Shown here: positions 34,896 through 44,694 of the stretch, piece after piece
Layout of the letters: every line of letters starts with the position of its first letter
Numbering within the stretch: the stretch's first letter is position 1
Source: UBA1563 sp041667115
Lineage (GTDB): Bacteria > Bacteroidota > Ignavibacteria > Ignavibacteriales > Ignavibacteriaceae
Assembly (NCBI GenBank): GCA_041667115.1
Contig: JBAYFO010000028.1
Location: forward strand, 1 to 45,925
Length of the DNA stretch: 45,925 nt
Direction of reading: 5' to 3'
Notes under the pieces: generated by a model
The model's database searches: none
What the model was told of the DNA's origin: nothing
What the model saw: only the letters and a program-made list of their open reading frames with translations
Position numbers and translations under genes: made by a program

Positions 34896-35140
34896 TTAAT
34901 AAAATAACTTTTTACTGGAATGTTAGTCTAAATTATTAAAATAATTGAAAGCGGATAATTCTATAACCGTTAAGGGATATCTTCCATCAGCTGGAAACTG
35001 AGTACTTGGTACATAATATAACTTAGGAAATATTTTTATAAAAATGAAAAATTCGGAATTAAGTAATCCCCAAAATTCTCAGGTAAGAGAGACAACATCT
35101 TATTACAACAACATAGTATTATTGTTTGTAAACTTTTCAA

Positions 35141-36421
35141 ATGATTAATTATCTCAAACAATTTAGCAATAGTACTTTTTCGTCTCTCAAGATAAGAAAC
35201 TATCGCCTCTACTTTATTGGGCAGAGTATCTCATTATCCGGGACATGGATGCAGACGATTGGTCAAGCCTGGCTTGTCTTGAAGTTGACAAACTCGGGTA
35301 CTGCTTTGGGACTTGTAACCGCACTTCAATTTTTACCAATATTATTTTTGGGGGCAATGGGAGGCGTGATCGCCGATCGATTATCAAAAAGGAAAATACT
35401 TTTCTTCACACAAACCGCCTCAGGTATTCTTGCATTAATTCTCGGAATTCTAGTTGCCACAGATACAGTGCAATTGTGGATGATTTATATTCTTGCTACT
35501 TCACTTGGATTTATAAATGCCATTGATAATCCAACGCGGCGAACATTTATTATCGAGATGGTTGGGAATAAAGAACTGAGGAATGCAATTACATTATTTT
35601 CAACTGTCTTCAATTTAAGCAGAGTAATTGGACCAGCTATTGCTGGTGGAATAATAGCGGGTTTTGGGCTTGCCCTATGTTTCTTAATAAATGCAGCTTC
35701 ATACATCGCAGTTTTAATTTGTTTATTTTTAATGCGCAAAGAAGAACTTCATGTTGTTGAACCCGTGAAGAGAGCAAAAGGACAACTTCGTGAAGGATTA
35801 AAATATGTTTCCGACACTCCACTTCTACGAAATGTTTTATTCATGATGGCTATTATCGGTACGTTAACCTACGAATTTCAGGTTAATCTACCACTTTTTG
35901 CAAAGTTTACTTTCAACGGAGATGCCAGTTATTTTGCGTTTTTAAATTCTGCCATGGGTATTGGAGCAGTAGTTGGTGGTTTAGCAACTGCAAGCCGTAA
36001 GAAATCAACCTCGCGCGGATTGATCAAAACTGCATTTGGTTTTGGTGTTGCTGTTATCTTGGCTTCACTTGCTCCTACTTTCCATATTGCACTTGTTGCA
36101 ATGTTTATTGTGGGGATTTTTTCAATAACATTTACTTCTCAGGGCGATACAATTCTTCAACTTGAAAGCGCGCCTAATATGCGAAGCAGGGTGGTAGCTT
36201 TATGGTCGGTTGCATTTTTAGGTTCAACACCAATAGGTGGTCCGATTATAGGGTGGATCGGTGAATACGCCGGTCCCCGCTGGAGTTTAGCCACTAGCGG
36301 TTTTGCTGCGATAGCCGCGAGTATCTTTGGGTTGATAATGTTATGGAATTATGTTTCTCCAAAAAGTACAGAGCAAATTCCGGAGCCGGCACCCACCATC
36401 GAACCGAATAAAGTTATTTAA
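35141..36421 (+). CDS. MFS transporter, EntS-like (MFS_3 type)
   Basis: Major facilitator superfamily protein of 426 residues with about 12 membrane helices. The cytoplasmic start NYRLYFIGQSISLSGTWMQ and IGQAWLVLKLTNSGTALGLV are typical of the enterobactin-exporter-like MFS_3 group. The loop between helices 2 and 3 reads GGVIADRLSKRKILF, the family's G-x-x-x-D-R-x-x-R/K-R motif. NAIDNPTRRTFIIEMVG near residue 130 is also a group marker. Drug or metabolite efflux is the usual role; the substrate is unknown. It is 61 bases ahead of a methyltransferase gene in the same direction, possibly one transcript. Confidence 0.88.
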   Translation: MINYLKQFSNSTFSSLKIRNYRLYFIGQSISLSGTWMQTIGQAWLVLKLTNSGTALGLVTALQFLPILFLGAMGGVIADRLSKRKILFFTQTASGILALILGILVATDTVQLWMIYILATSLGFINAIDNPTRRTFIIEMVGNKELRNAITLFSTVFNLSRVIGPAIAGGIIAGFGLALCFLINAASYIAVLICLFLMRKEELHVVEPVKRAKGQLREGLKYVSDTPLLRNVLFMMAIIGTLTYEFQVNLPLFAKFTFNGDASYFAFLNSAMGIGAVVGGLATASRKKSTSRGLIKTAFGFGVAVILASLAPTFHIALVAMFIVGIFSITFTSQGDTILQLESAPNMRSRVVALWSVAFLGSTPIGGPIIGWIGEYAGPRWSLATSGFAAIAASIFGLIMLWNYVSPKSTEQIPEPAPTIEPNKVI

Positions 36422-36482
36422 CATCTAAGCCAGAACACATAAGTAGTACAAATATTATTATTAATAGAAAAAAGAGAAAAAA

Positions 36483-37106
36483 ATGAAATCAACTTTTGAT
36501 GAAAAATCTAAAACATGGGACACTGAACTCAAAATAAAGAGAGCTAAAAGAATTGCCGATGAAATTATTAAACGTCTTCCGTTGACCCAAACAGATGAGG
36601 TATTAGAATTTGGTTGCGGAACCGGTTTGATATCTTTTAACTTACTGGACCATGCAAAACACTTTACCTTATTAGATAATTCGGAAGGCATGATTGATGT
36701 TGTTAAGGAAAAGATTGCTATACAGCATTTGAGTAATATTACTCCAGTTTGTGGTGATATTTCTTCGACACAAATGATTCCTAAGCATTATGATGCTATC
36801 TACACCTCAATGGCTCTGCATCATGTTGTTGACCTTGAAACAGCAGCACAACAATTCAGTAAACTGGTTGTTGATAATGGATTTATTTGTATTGTTGATT
36901 TAATTGAAGAGGATGGAACATTTCACAAAGATGATTTTGAATTTAATGGACACAATGGTTTTCAGGTTGATAAATTAGCCTCTATTTTTGAACACTATGG
37001 TTTTTCAACCGAATATTCTGATATCTTCTATAAAGACATTAAAATTGTAGAGAGTAAAGATTTTGAATACTCTCTATTTATTTTGGTAATGGAAAAAGAT
37101 CATTAG
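36483..37106 (+). CDS. Class I SAM-dependent methyltransferase
   Basis: A 207-residue soluble methyltransferase. Motif I VLEFGCGTGLISFNLL (about 39-54) binds S-adenosylmethionine. Motif II follows as FTLLDNSEGMIDVV, then CGDIS and the YDAIYTSMALHHV motif IV region. The small size and generic Methyltransf_11/25-like layout give no substrate. Its position after the MFS gene suggests possible joint handling of a small molecule, but this is weak inference. Confidence 0.87.
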   Translation: MKSTFDEKSKTWDTELKIKRAKRIADEIIKRLPLTQTDEVLEFGCGTGLISFNLLDHAKHFTLLDNSEGMIDVVKEKIAIQHLSNITPVCGDISSTQMIPKHYDAIYTSMALHHVVDLETAAQQFSKLVVDNGFICIVDLIEEDGTFHKDDFEFNGHNGFQVDKLASIFEHYGFSTEYSDIFYKDIKIVESKDFEYSLFILVMEKDH

Positions 37107-37583
37107 TGATATTTTTTTTGTTCTCCAAGTCGTTTTTACAACGCATTTAAAATGTTTCTGCCGATTATTAATATCTTACAAGTAAAGTTTGGGTAATATT
37201 TGGCAGAATATTTTAAATATGTTGAAATAGAAATCAGAAGCAAAAATATAGAATGAAATTTCTTCTGACTTCTGACTTCGGAAGACAACCAACTTCAAGT
37301 TTTTTGGTTCTGGGTATGTCAGGTTAGGAATTAATGAAATATTATCTATCCCCGGTGGTGGAAATTATTTCAGCATGTCCTATTTGACACTCATTAGAAA
37401 TTTATTATGTTTCACCACCATTTTTCCCGGGTAACTATGGGTCTGATTTTTTTGTTCTTTTTCTTTTTATTTTGAATTAATAAAGATTTTTGTAAATCCA
37501 TTAAACATGAATACTTGATTTGCTTTTACTTTCTAAATATAAGTGCTTCTTAAACATCAATCTATAATTTCATTGAGGAAAAC
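37107..37583. other. Intergenic region upstream of the large secreted protein
   Basis: 477 bases with no gene. It contains a small tandem repeat, CTTCTGACTTCTGACTTC (about 37261-37278), with a partly inverted match, GAAATCAGAAGC, some 30 bases upstream. A loose inverted pair GGTGGTGGAAA / TTTCACCACC lies near 37353-37425. These are typical of short intergenic repeats. The promoter of the secreted protein should be in the last 100 bases. Confidence 0.5.
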
Positions 37584-40500
37584 ATGAAAAAACTACTTAC
37601 TCTTTTGTTTTTGGTTTTCATAACAACCAATTCCATTTGGGGGCAATTAAGCGGAACATATACCGTTGGCGCAACAGGTACTTATGCTACCATTGCTGCA
37701 GCTATAACTGACCTTAATACTGTGGGTGTTAGTGCACCGGTTACCTTTTCGTTAATTGATGCAACTTATGCAGAAACAGGGGCAAATTTACTAATCAGTC
37801 CTACATTAAATCCTCCATCTGCTACAGCACCGGTTACTTTTAAACCTGCTGTAGGTGTAGCCCCAGTTGTTACCATCAGTGGGTGTACAGCAACTACCGG
37901 AGCTTCGGCTTATGCAGGATTTTCACTCAATAACATCGGTAATATTACAATCGATGGATCAAACGCTGTCGGGGGAACTACAAAGGATTTAACTTTTACT
38001 ATCAGCGATGCAACAAACGGAAGGAATATAATTCAGTTGTATGGCAATTGTGATACTGTCACAATTAAAAATGTTAACCTTACTTTTCAAGCACCGATGA
38101 GTACTTCTTCTTCTACAAGAGGAGTTTATCTAAATGGACAGTCTACAGGCGCATGTGATAATTTCACTTTGCAAAACTGTAATGTTGGAGATGCAACGAA
38201 TACTCCATATTATGCATCAAGTGTTACGGGATCATCAGGTAGCTCAATTTATTGCACCAATGTTCTAATTAAGAATAATAATTTATTCGGACGTATCCGT
38301 CCAGTTTATTTGTATTATGTTGGAACTGCAACAACTACAAGTGAAGTATCTAACAATAATATTTATACATATGGTGGCGCCAACGGTTCAACAACATATA
38401 CAATCATGTTCAATGTTTGGGCAGGAACTTTTAATTTTTTCAACAATACATTGCCAACACTTGCGACAGCTAATACTTCCGGCACAAGCGGTATTTATGG
38501 GATTAGCGGATTAGGCGCAACCACAGGTGCAACTTGCAATATCTATAATAATTTTATTGGTGGGGATGTAGCCGTTACTGGAGTAGCTATCCCTTCTGTT
38601 GTCTCCTTGATGTATTTACAGGATAATGGAACATATAATGTATACCACAATACATTTAGATATAATAGCATTACTCCAGCTACTGAAAGGTCGTGCATTC
38701 ACATAAGTGGCGCTTCAGTTGTAGCTAATATTAAAAATAATATCATAACAAATGAAAACGATGCAGCAAATGCTTATTGTATCTGGTGGAAGAAGACCGG
38801 AACGTTAACTTCAAATTATAATGATTTGTATGTTTCCGGCGCTACTGCAAATGTTGGTTATATGGGAACCTCGGTTATTCCTACACTTACTATGTGGAGA
38901 GATTCTACAGCACAAGATGGCAATTCTGTTTCAAAAGCTGTAACATTTACTTCTGCAACCGATCTTCATCTTGTTGACCCATCTTTAAGTGATGTAGATT
39001 TAGTTGGAATTCCAGTTGGAATAACAACTGATATCGACGGAAATCTTCGTGACCCACTTGCTCCTTATAAAGGTGCTGATGAAGGACTTCGTGGTGGTTT
39101 AAAAGGTGACATTTATGTAGGAAATCCTGGGACTGGTCCTGGAGCTACTAATCCACAATTTGCATTACTTAAAGAGGCATTCGATTATTTAAATACCGCA
39201 ACTTTTTCAGATAATGTTAATTTGTATATTACCAGTGATATTACCGAACCATATACCGGATCTGTTGGTATTGGTTTAGCTGTTAATCCTGATCCTTATA
39301 CTGTTACAATTAAACCTTACACGGGGATACAACCGGTTGTTACATTTAATTATCCTACTGATCTAAATTCAGGACCTTCTGGAGCTTTCGTTATCGGTAT
39401 ACCCGGGAAGGGAAATGTTACATGGGATTCACTACGTGTAACAAAAAACATCGTTATTGATGGCTCAAATACTGTTGGCGGAACAACAAGAGATTTAACT
39501 TTCCAATCAGCTTTAACAGCTCAGAGAAACGGTATGCCTATAGTTATTGTAGGTGATGTTTCTAATTTGACAGTTAAAAATTGTAATATTTTACATAAAG
39601 CTCAAGCGGTAAGTACTTCAAACTTGTTTATCAGTGCCATTATGATAAGATCAAGAAACTATCTAAGTAAAGATTGGGTACCGAACCACATCACGTTTGA
39701 TAATAATTATATTAGTTCAAATTTTGACGGGGTTCCTCAAAACGCACAGGCGATAGGAACTTATCAATCAGGCACACCGGTTCCTGCTACATTGCCAAAT
39801 AATATTACAATTAAAAATAATCTACTTGAAGGGAAAAGAAGAGGTGTTGTTCTTTATCTAGCAGGAAGTTTTGATATTCTTAACAACGAAGTTGTTCTAA
39901 ACCAGAATATTGCTGCTAATACTGCCAATGAAGCAATTTATGCCGTTAATGTTCAAGCAGGTTCGGTTGTCAATATTTATAATAATAAAATCTCAAAACT
40001 TTCATCAATGTCCTCGGGTGCAGGATTTGGTAATACTGGCATCAGTATTGAATCCAACGGTACTTATAACGTATACAACAATATGATCACCGGATTTGAA
40101 TTAACCGCGGCTAATCCAACAGCTTATTTAACCGGTATCAAAAATTCTTCTGCAACAGATACTTTGAATTGCTATAACAATACCATCGCCTTGAATGATA
40201 TTGCTGATATCGGTACAGGTGCAGTTGCTTATAAAGGATTATTAATTTCGAACGGTACAAACACTGTAAAAAATAATCTTATCTTTTCAGCAGAACCGAA
40301 TTTCGCTTCTTATTGCTTCTCGAGAGAAGGAACTTCTGGAACATTGACGTCAAATTATAATGATCTTTTTGCACAAGATAATACCAATGGTAATGTCGGG
40401 TATTGGAACGCTGCCGCAACACCATTATTAGCCGATTGGAAAACTGCTTCAAGTCAAGATGGAAATTCAAAATCAGTTACGGTAAACTTTGTTTCGATGT

Positions 40501-41201
40501 CGGATCTCCATCTTACCGGTGCATCAGACGGTGATGTTAACTTAATTGGAACTCCTATTGCCGGAATAACAACCGATATCGACGGTGATGCACGAAGTGC
40601 AACTTTCCCTTATATCGGCGCTGATGAAGCCCTTACTCCGTTACCGGTTGAATTGACTTCGTTTGCAGCTGCTTCAAAAGGAAATGTTGTTGAACTTAGC
40701 TGGCAGACTGCTACTGAAAAGAACAGTTCCTACTTTGAAGTTCAACGTAAATCTGAAAAGAGTGAATGGGCAACTGTTGGAAAAGTTCAAGCTGCCGGAA
40801 CAACAACCGAAAGTAAAAAATACAACTTTACGGAAAAAGATGTTAAAGGAACGACAGTTAGCTATAGATTGAAAATGACGGATCTAGACGGCAGCTATAG
40901 CTATTCTAAGGAAGTTGAAGTAAAAGTTAACGTTCCGGTTACTTTTGAATTAAGTCAAAATTATCCGAATCCTTTCAATCCTTCAACTACGATTAAATAC
41001 GCTATTCCTACCGACTCAAAAGTTAAATTGGAAATTTATTCCATGCTTGGCGAATTAGTAACTACTTTAGTTAATGAATTGCAAACAACCGGAAATTATT
41101 CAGTTGCTTTTGACGCTTCAAGATTTGCAAGCGGTACGTACATCTACAGATTAACAGCTAACAACACGGTTATTACAAAGAAGATGTTGCTGCTTAAATA
41201 G
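37584..41201 (+). CDS. Large secreted beta-helix protein with type IX sorting domain
   Basis: 1205 residues. A signal peptide (MKKLLTLLFLVFITTNSIWG) leads to two long, related parallel-beta-helix-like blocks (about 22-505 and 508-1030). Both carry IDGSN-x-VGGTT-(K/R)DLTF, a TSNYNDL segment, a DGNS segment and ITTDIDG...GADE at the end, so the body arose by tandem duplication. A beta-sandwich (about 1033-1115) with VELSWQTATEKNSSYFEVQR follows. The last 85 residues are the type IX C-terminal sorting domain (NYPNPFNPSTTIKYAI, YRLTANN, KKMLLLK). It is predicted to be exported and attached or released at the surface. Beta-helix folds often bind or cleave polysaccharides, but no catalytic site is recognised. 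A GAGGA ribosome binding site precedes the ATG. Confidence 0.9.
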   Translation: MKKLLTLLFLVFITTNSIWGQLSGTYTVGATGTYATIAAAITDLNTVGVSAPVTFSLIDATYAETGANLLISPTLNPPSATAPVTFKPAVGVAPVVTISGCTATTGASAYAGFSLNNIGNITIDGSNAVGGTTKDLTFTISDATNGRNIIQLYGNCDTVTIKNVNLTFQAPMSTSSSTRGVYLNGQSTGACDNFTLQNCNVGDATNTPYYASSVTGSSGSSIYCTNVLIKNNNLFGRIRPVYLYYVGTATTTSEVSNNNIYTYGGANGSTTYTIMFNVWAGTFNFFNNTLPTLATANTSGTSGIYGISGLGATTGATCNIYNNFIGGDVAVTGVAIPSVVSLMYLQDNGTYNVYHNTFRYNSITPATERSCIHISGASVVANIKNNIITNENDAANAYCIWWKKTGTLTSNYNDLYVSGATANVGYMGTSVIPTLTMWRDSTAQDGNSVSKAVTFTSATDLHLVDPSLSDVDLVGIPVGITTDIDGNLRDPLAPYKGADEGLRGGLKGDIYVGNPGTGPGATNPQFALLKEAFDYLNTATFSDNVNLYITSDITEPYTGSVGIGLAVNPDPYTVTIKPYTGIQPVVTFNYPTDLNSGPSGAFVIGIPGKGNVTWDSLRVTKNIVIDGSNTVGGTTRDLTFQSALTAQRNGMPIVIVGDVSNLTVKNCNILHKAQAVSTSNLFISAIMIRSRNYLSKDWVPNHITFDNNYISSNFDGVPQNAQAIGTYQSGTPVPATLPNNITIKNNLLEGKRRGVVLYLAGSFDILNNEVVLNQNIAANTANEAIYAVNVQAGSVVNIYNNKISKLSSMSSGAGFGNTGISIESNGTYNVYNNMITGFELTAANPTAYLTGIKNSSATDTLNCYNNTIALNDIADIGTGAVAYKGLLISNGTNTVKNNLIFSAEPNFASYCFSREGTSGTLTSNYNDLFAQDNTNGNVGYWNAAATPLLADWKTASSQDGNSKSVTVNFVSMSDLHLTGASDGDVNLIGTPIAGITTDIDGDARSATFPYIGADEALTPLPVELTSFAAASKGNVVELSWQTATEKNSSYFEVQRKSEKSEWATVGKVQAAGTTTESKKYNFTEKDVKGTTVSYRLKMTDLDGSYSYSKEVEVKVNVPVTFELSQNYPNPFNPSTTIKYAIPTDSKVKLEIYSMLGELVTTLVNELQTTGNYSVAFDASRFASGTYIYRLTANNTVITKKMLLLK

Positions 41202-41227
41202 GATTAGGAATTACGAATTAGGAATCA

Positions 41228-41256
41228 AATCCCCCAGCAATGGGGGATTTTTTTTT
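41228..41256 (+). terminator. Strong intrinsic terminator after the secreted protein gene
   Basis: AATCCCCC (41228-41235) pairs with GGGGGATT (41242-41249) around the loop AGCAAT, followed by a run of Ts to 41256. It begins 27 bases after the stop codon. Just before it, GATTAGGAAT-TACGAATTAGGAAT is a short direct repeat. Confidence 0.92.
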
Positions 41257-41413
41257 GTGAAAATCTTATTTTATCCTAATCATCGCGCAAAAATATGCTT
41301 TCATTTGGGGTGGCTAAATATTTATTTATGTAATAAAACTTTTTAGGAAAATATATTGTTATTATATGTGTATGAAGAGGTAATAATATGGTCGGATTTA
41401 GTTAAATATTAGA

Positions 41414-42226
41414 ATGAATCAAAAAACAATCAATAATAAAATGGTGGATGAGTTTCAAACTAAAATACTCGCATGGTATAAATTGAATAAAAGAGATTTT
41501 CCGTGGAGGAAAACGACCGATCCTTACGCTATCCTAGTTTCTGAAATTATGCTTCAACAAACACAGGCGGTGAGAGTTGTTCCGTACTATGAAAAATTTA
41601 TGAAAAAATTCACAACGGCTGAATATCTAGCAAGCGCAAAGAACACCGAAGTTCTTAAAATATGGTCGGGACTAGGTTTTAATAACCGTGCGATCCGTCT
41701 GAAAGAAATTGCTAAAACAATTCAGAACGAATTTAACGGAGTATTCCCAAAACAGATTGACCAACTCCTAGTATTAAAAGGAATCGGAACCTACACCGGT
41801 GCAGCAATTTTAGCGTTTGCGTATAATAAAAAAGTAGCGGTAATTGACACAAACATACGCCGTGTTCTTATTCACGAATTGCACTTGAAGGAAAACATTT
41901 CTCAAAAGCATCTGTCGGAAATTGCACTATCAGTTGTTCCAAAAGGAAAAAGCAGAATTTGGCACAACGCATTGATGGATTACGGCGCACTTGCCGCTAC
42001 TGCAAAACTGACTAACATAAAATCAAAATCAAAACAGACAAAGTTTAAAGGATCCGAAAGGGAAGTAAGAGGTAATATTCTCAAACTTCTTTTAGAAAAG
42101 AAAAAAGTAACCAAAGCAAGTCTGGTTGAATTCTTTTCTCATAAAAATATTGAAGAGATTATTAGTAAAATGAAAAGTGATGGATTAGTAATGGAAGTAG
42201 GGGGAATTATTTCCATAAAAAAATAA
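41414..42226 (+). CDS. Cysteine-free MutY-like adenine glycosylase
   Basis: A 270-residue helix-hairpin-helix DNA glycosylase of the Nth/MutY superfamily, expected to remove adenine opposite 8-oxoguanine. MutY signatures are FPWRKTTDPYAILVSEIMLQQTQ with the catalytic E44, the HhH LLVLKGIGTYTGAAI (118-132), and the catalytic aspartate D145 in VAVIDTNIRRVL. The protein contains no cysteine at all. The [4Fe-4S] cluster loop that normally follows the ALMDYGA segment is therefore replaced by a Lys/Ser-rich linker. The C-terminal Nudix-like domain is also absent; a winged-helix-like tail of about 60 residues (REVRGNILKLLLEKKK to IISIKK) takes its place. The start could also be M10. Confidence 0.85.
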   Translation: MNQKTINNKMVDEFQTKILAWYKLNKRDFPWRKTTDPYAILVSEIMLQQTQAVRVVPYYEKFMKKFTTAEYLASAKNTEVLKIWSGLGFNNRAIRLKEIAKTIQNEFNGVFPKQIDQLLVLKGIGTYTGAAILAFAYNKKVAVIDTNIRRVLIHELHLKENISQKHLSEIALSVVPKGKSRIWHNALMDYGALAATAKLTNIKSKSKQTKFKGSEREVRGNILKLLLEKKKVTKASLVEFFSHKNIEEIISKMKSDGLVMEVGGIISIKK

Positions 42227-42291
42227 AGAAGTATTACAATATTCTTAATTATTTTACCAGCACAATTTAAACTAAATGTGGGAATTTAATT

Positions 42292-44391
42292 ATGAATCTT
42301 ATTGTGAACAAAAATTTGTGGGTTTTGATTTTTTTATTGTCTTTTATTAGTTGCAAAAATGATGCACTCGTTACTTCGCTATTGCCGCCGGAACCAATTG
42401 TCCGGTTAATCTCCCCGGTGGATGGTCAAGTGATCTCCAAGTATGGGATTGAAGAGATCGATGTTGAAACATATGATGACAAAGGCATTACCAGGGTTGA
42501 AGTTGTCGTAGATAGTATAAAACGGTTTTACGATACAAAGCAAGATACAATTCATAGATTTTTTTGGGATTATAGCCTATTTTCTGAAGGGAGTCACCAT
42601 AAAATTTTCGCATTGGGGTATGATGCAGATGGCCATTGTACCCGAACAAAAGAAGCAAACATAGTGATCTATCGATTTACCCCCTCTAATTTGAATGCTC
42701 GTTTATTAACCGATAGCACCATCGAACTCACCTGGCGAGACAACAGTAATTATGAAACAAGATTTGAAATTGAGCAAGCCGGAAGTGATTCGAAGTACAC
42801 AATAATAGCAACACTTGATTCCAATACGACTTCTTATATCGTTAAAGGGAATTATTTCCCTGATCAGGTATATAAATTTAGAGTAAGAGCCTTTCTAAAT
42901 TCAAATTCGAGTTGGTATTCAAATGAAGCGACGGCTACATTATTTCTATTCGCTCCCACTAATCTTACTGTTAAGTTTGAAAATGATACAACGGCAGTTT
43001 TTAATTGGAAGGACAACAGCTTTTATGAAGATTCTTTTGAGATTGAAATGTCTACCGATTATGGATCTTTTGTAAATGTCCAAACAGTTGCAAAAAACAG
43101 CCAGTCTGCAATTGTAAATGAAATATATTTATTATCAAAAAATTACAGGTTCCAAATACGGGCAAAAACGAATAGTTTTTACAGCGGTTACACAAACACT
43201 TTTTCATTGCAACTTCAATTTCCTGCACCTACTGACTTGGCGATTCAACAAGTGACGGAAACATCCATAAAATTAGATTGGAAAGACAACTCAACATATG
43301 AAGAAGGATTTTTAATCCAGAGGGCCACTGGAACCGGCATCCTTACTGAAATTGCCAGAGTGCCTAAAAATGTTACTTCATTTATCAACGCTGATCTAGA
43401 CGTTACAAAAAATTATAAATATATTGTTTTTGCGTTATCAAAACATAATGCTTCAAATGATGTAACAGTGAAAACTGCGTTTATTCCGACATTTCTTTTA
43501 TCTAACACAATTATTCCTGGTGCAGGTTCTCTTCCGGAGGTGGCAACTAGTCCAGATGGGAATATTATTGCTATACAGGGTTATAGTGGCAATGAACATT
43601 TGATTAATCTTTATAGAACTTCAGATGGTTTGTTTTTGAGATCAACAACTACAATAGATTCAATACCATCATTTGGATTTGGTATGAACAAAATAGAATT
43701 TAGTACAGATAGTAAAATTGTAACAGCATTAACTGGTGCACCGTGGGTTTATTTATGGAATGTAAACGATGGTAGCTTAATAAGAAAGATTTTTACTACT
43801 AGAGGGTATGCAGACCTTAAGTTTAGTCCGGATTTGAAAACGATTATTGGAACAGGTGGGAGTTCATTGTATTTCTGGAATTATGTTAATGGAATATTTG
43901 ATAAAAGTATTGTGACACAATTCTCTTATCCTTCTTTAGCATTTAGTTCAGATGGAAATTATTTTGCAACCGGTAGTGAGTGCTGTTTGTCACTATGGGA
44001 TGCAAATTCAAAAACCATTTCAAAATCTTTATCTTCAAATACACCTACTAGATATCTTCATTTTACTAAGAATAATGAAAGAATAATCAGCACTGGGAAT
44101 GGATTAATTTCAATTTGGAACATTGCAAGTGGATTATTAGAAAAGCAATTTGGTACCGACGCTTATTACAGTGATGTTACGCTTTCTGGTGATGAAAAGT
44201 ATGCTTTCACGTGTACTGGAAGTTCAATATTGTGTTACGGAATCGAAGCAGGTGAACTACTAAATGAAATTCCGGTTAAGAATGGAATATATTCTTTATT
44301 TATCACTGCTGATGGACTAACTGCTATTGGAAAATCTTTCGATCGAATTTCAATTATGGGAATAAAAAATATGTGGCAAAAACTGAGATAA
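42292..44391 (+). CDS. Lipoprotein with FN3 domains and a propeller-like C-terminus
   Basis: 699 residues. A lipoprotein signal ends at SFISC (C21). An Ig-like domain (about 35-120, PVDGQVISKYGIEEIDVETY) is followed by three fibronectin type III repeats (about 125-212, 215-305 and 308-395). Each carries the same W-(R/K)-DNS-x-YE motif (WRDNSNYE, WKDNSFYE, WKDNSTYE). The last 300 residues are WD40/YVTN-like blades with recurring SPDGN, LWNVNDG, FSSDGNYFATG and IWNIASG. It is a surface or periplasmic binding protein with no visible enzyme motif. It has no type IX sorting domain. The ligand is unknown. Confidence 0.85.
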   Translation: MNLIVNKNLWVLIFLLSFISCKNDALVTSLLPPEPIVRLISPVDGQVISKYGIEEIDVETYDDKGITRVEVVVDSIKRFYDTKQDTIHRFFWDYSLFSEGSHHKIFALGYDADGHCTRTKEANIVIYRFTPSNLNARLLTDSTIELTWRDNSNYETRFEIEQAGSDSKYTIIATLDSNTTSYIVKGNYFPDQVYKFRVRAFLNSNSSWYSNEATATLFLFAPTNLTVKFENDTTAVFNWKDNSFYEDSFEIEMSTDYGSFVNVQTVAKNSQSAIVNEIYLLSKNYRFQIRAKTNSFYSGYTNTFSLQLQFPAPTDLAIQQVTETSIKLDWKDNSTYEEGFLIQRATGTGILTEIARVPKNVTSFINADLDVTKNYKYIVFALSKHNASNDVTVKTAFIPTFLLSNTIIPGAGSLPEVATSPDGNIIAIQGYSGNEHLINLYRTSDGLFLRSTTTIDSIPSFGFGMNKIEFSTDSKIVTALTGAPWVYLWNVNDGSLIRKIFTTRGYADLKFSPDLKTIIGTGGSSLYFWNYVNGIFDKSIVTQFSYPSLAFSSDGNYFATGSECCLSLWDANSKTISKSLSSNTPTRYLHFTKNNERIISTGNGLISIWNIASGLLEKQFGTDAYYSDVTLSGDEKYAFTCTGSSILCYGIEAGELLNEIPVKNGIYSLFITADGLTAIGKSFDRISIMGIKNMWQKLR

Positions 44392-44694
44392 AGAATATCA
44401 TTCCCTAACAGGGGGAGTAACCTGATATCATATTCTTACTGCCAGCCGACTTCAAGCACATTGGTGAATGAGGGGACTTTTTGATTGAGAAATTAACAAT
44501 AAAGTTGATTACTAGGAATTTAAGATACTCTTGAGTTCGAGGGAAAATAGCATCGTAGAGCGAACCAATTCCATTGTATTTTTGTTGATTAATTATTATA
44601 TGTAACCAAAGAGTTACCGTATAACTATTTTTTCATTTTATAAAAGGCTTGTTTATATTTGATGCAACAAAAAAGAAGAAAGCAGAAACAATAG
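44392..44694. other. Intergenic region before lpdA
   Basis: 303 bases without a gene. Directly after the lipoprotein stop, AGAATAT (44392-44398) pairs with ATATTCT (44430-44436), enclosing a small CCCT-AAC-AGGG hairpin. This may be a weak terminator because there is no T-run. GTAAC...GTTAC followed by ACTATTTTTTC, about 75 bases before the lpdA start, is another weak hairpin. The lpdA promoter presumably lies here. Confidence 0.45.

Noticed and set aside
37261..37278. CRISPR-like repeat
   Set aside because: CTTCTGA is repeated only about three times in tandem without spacers.
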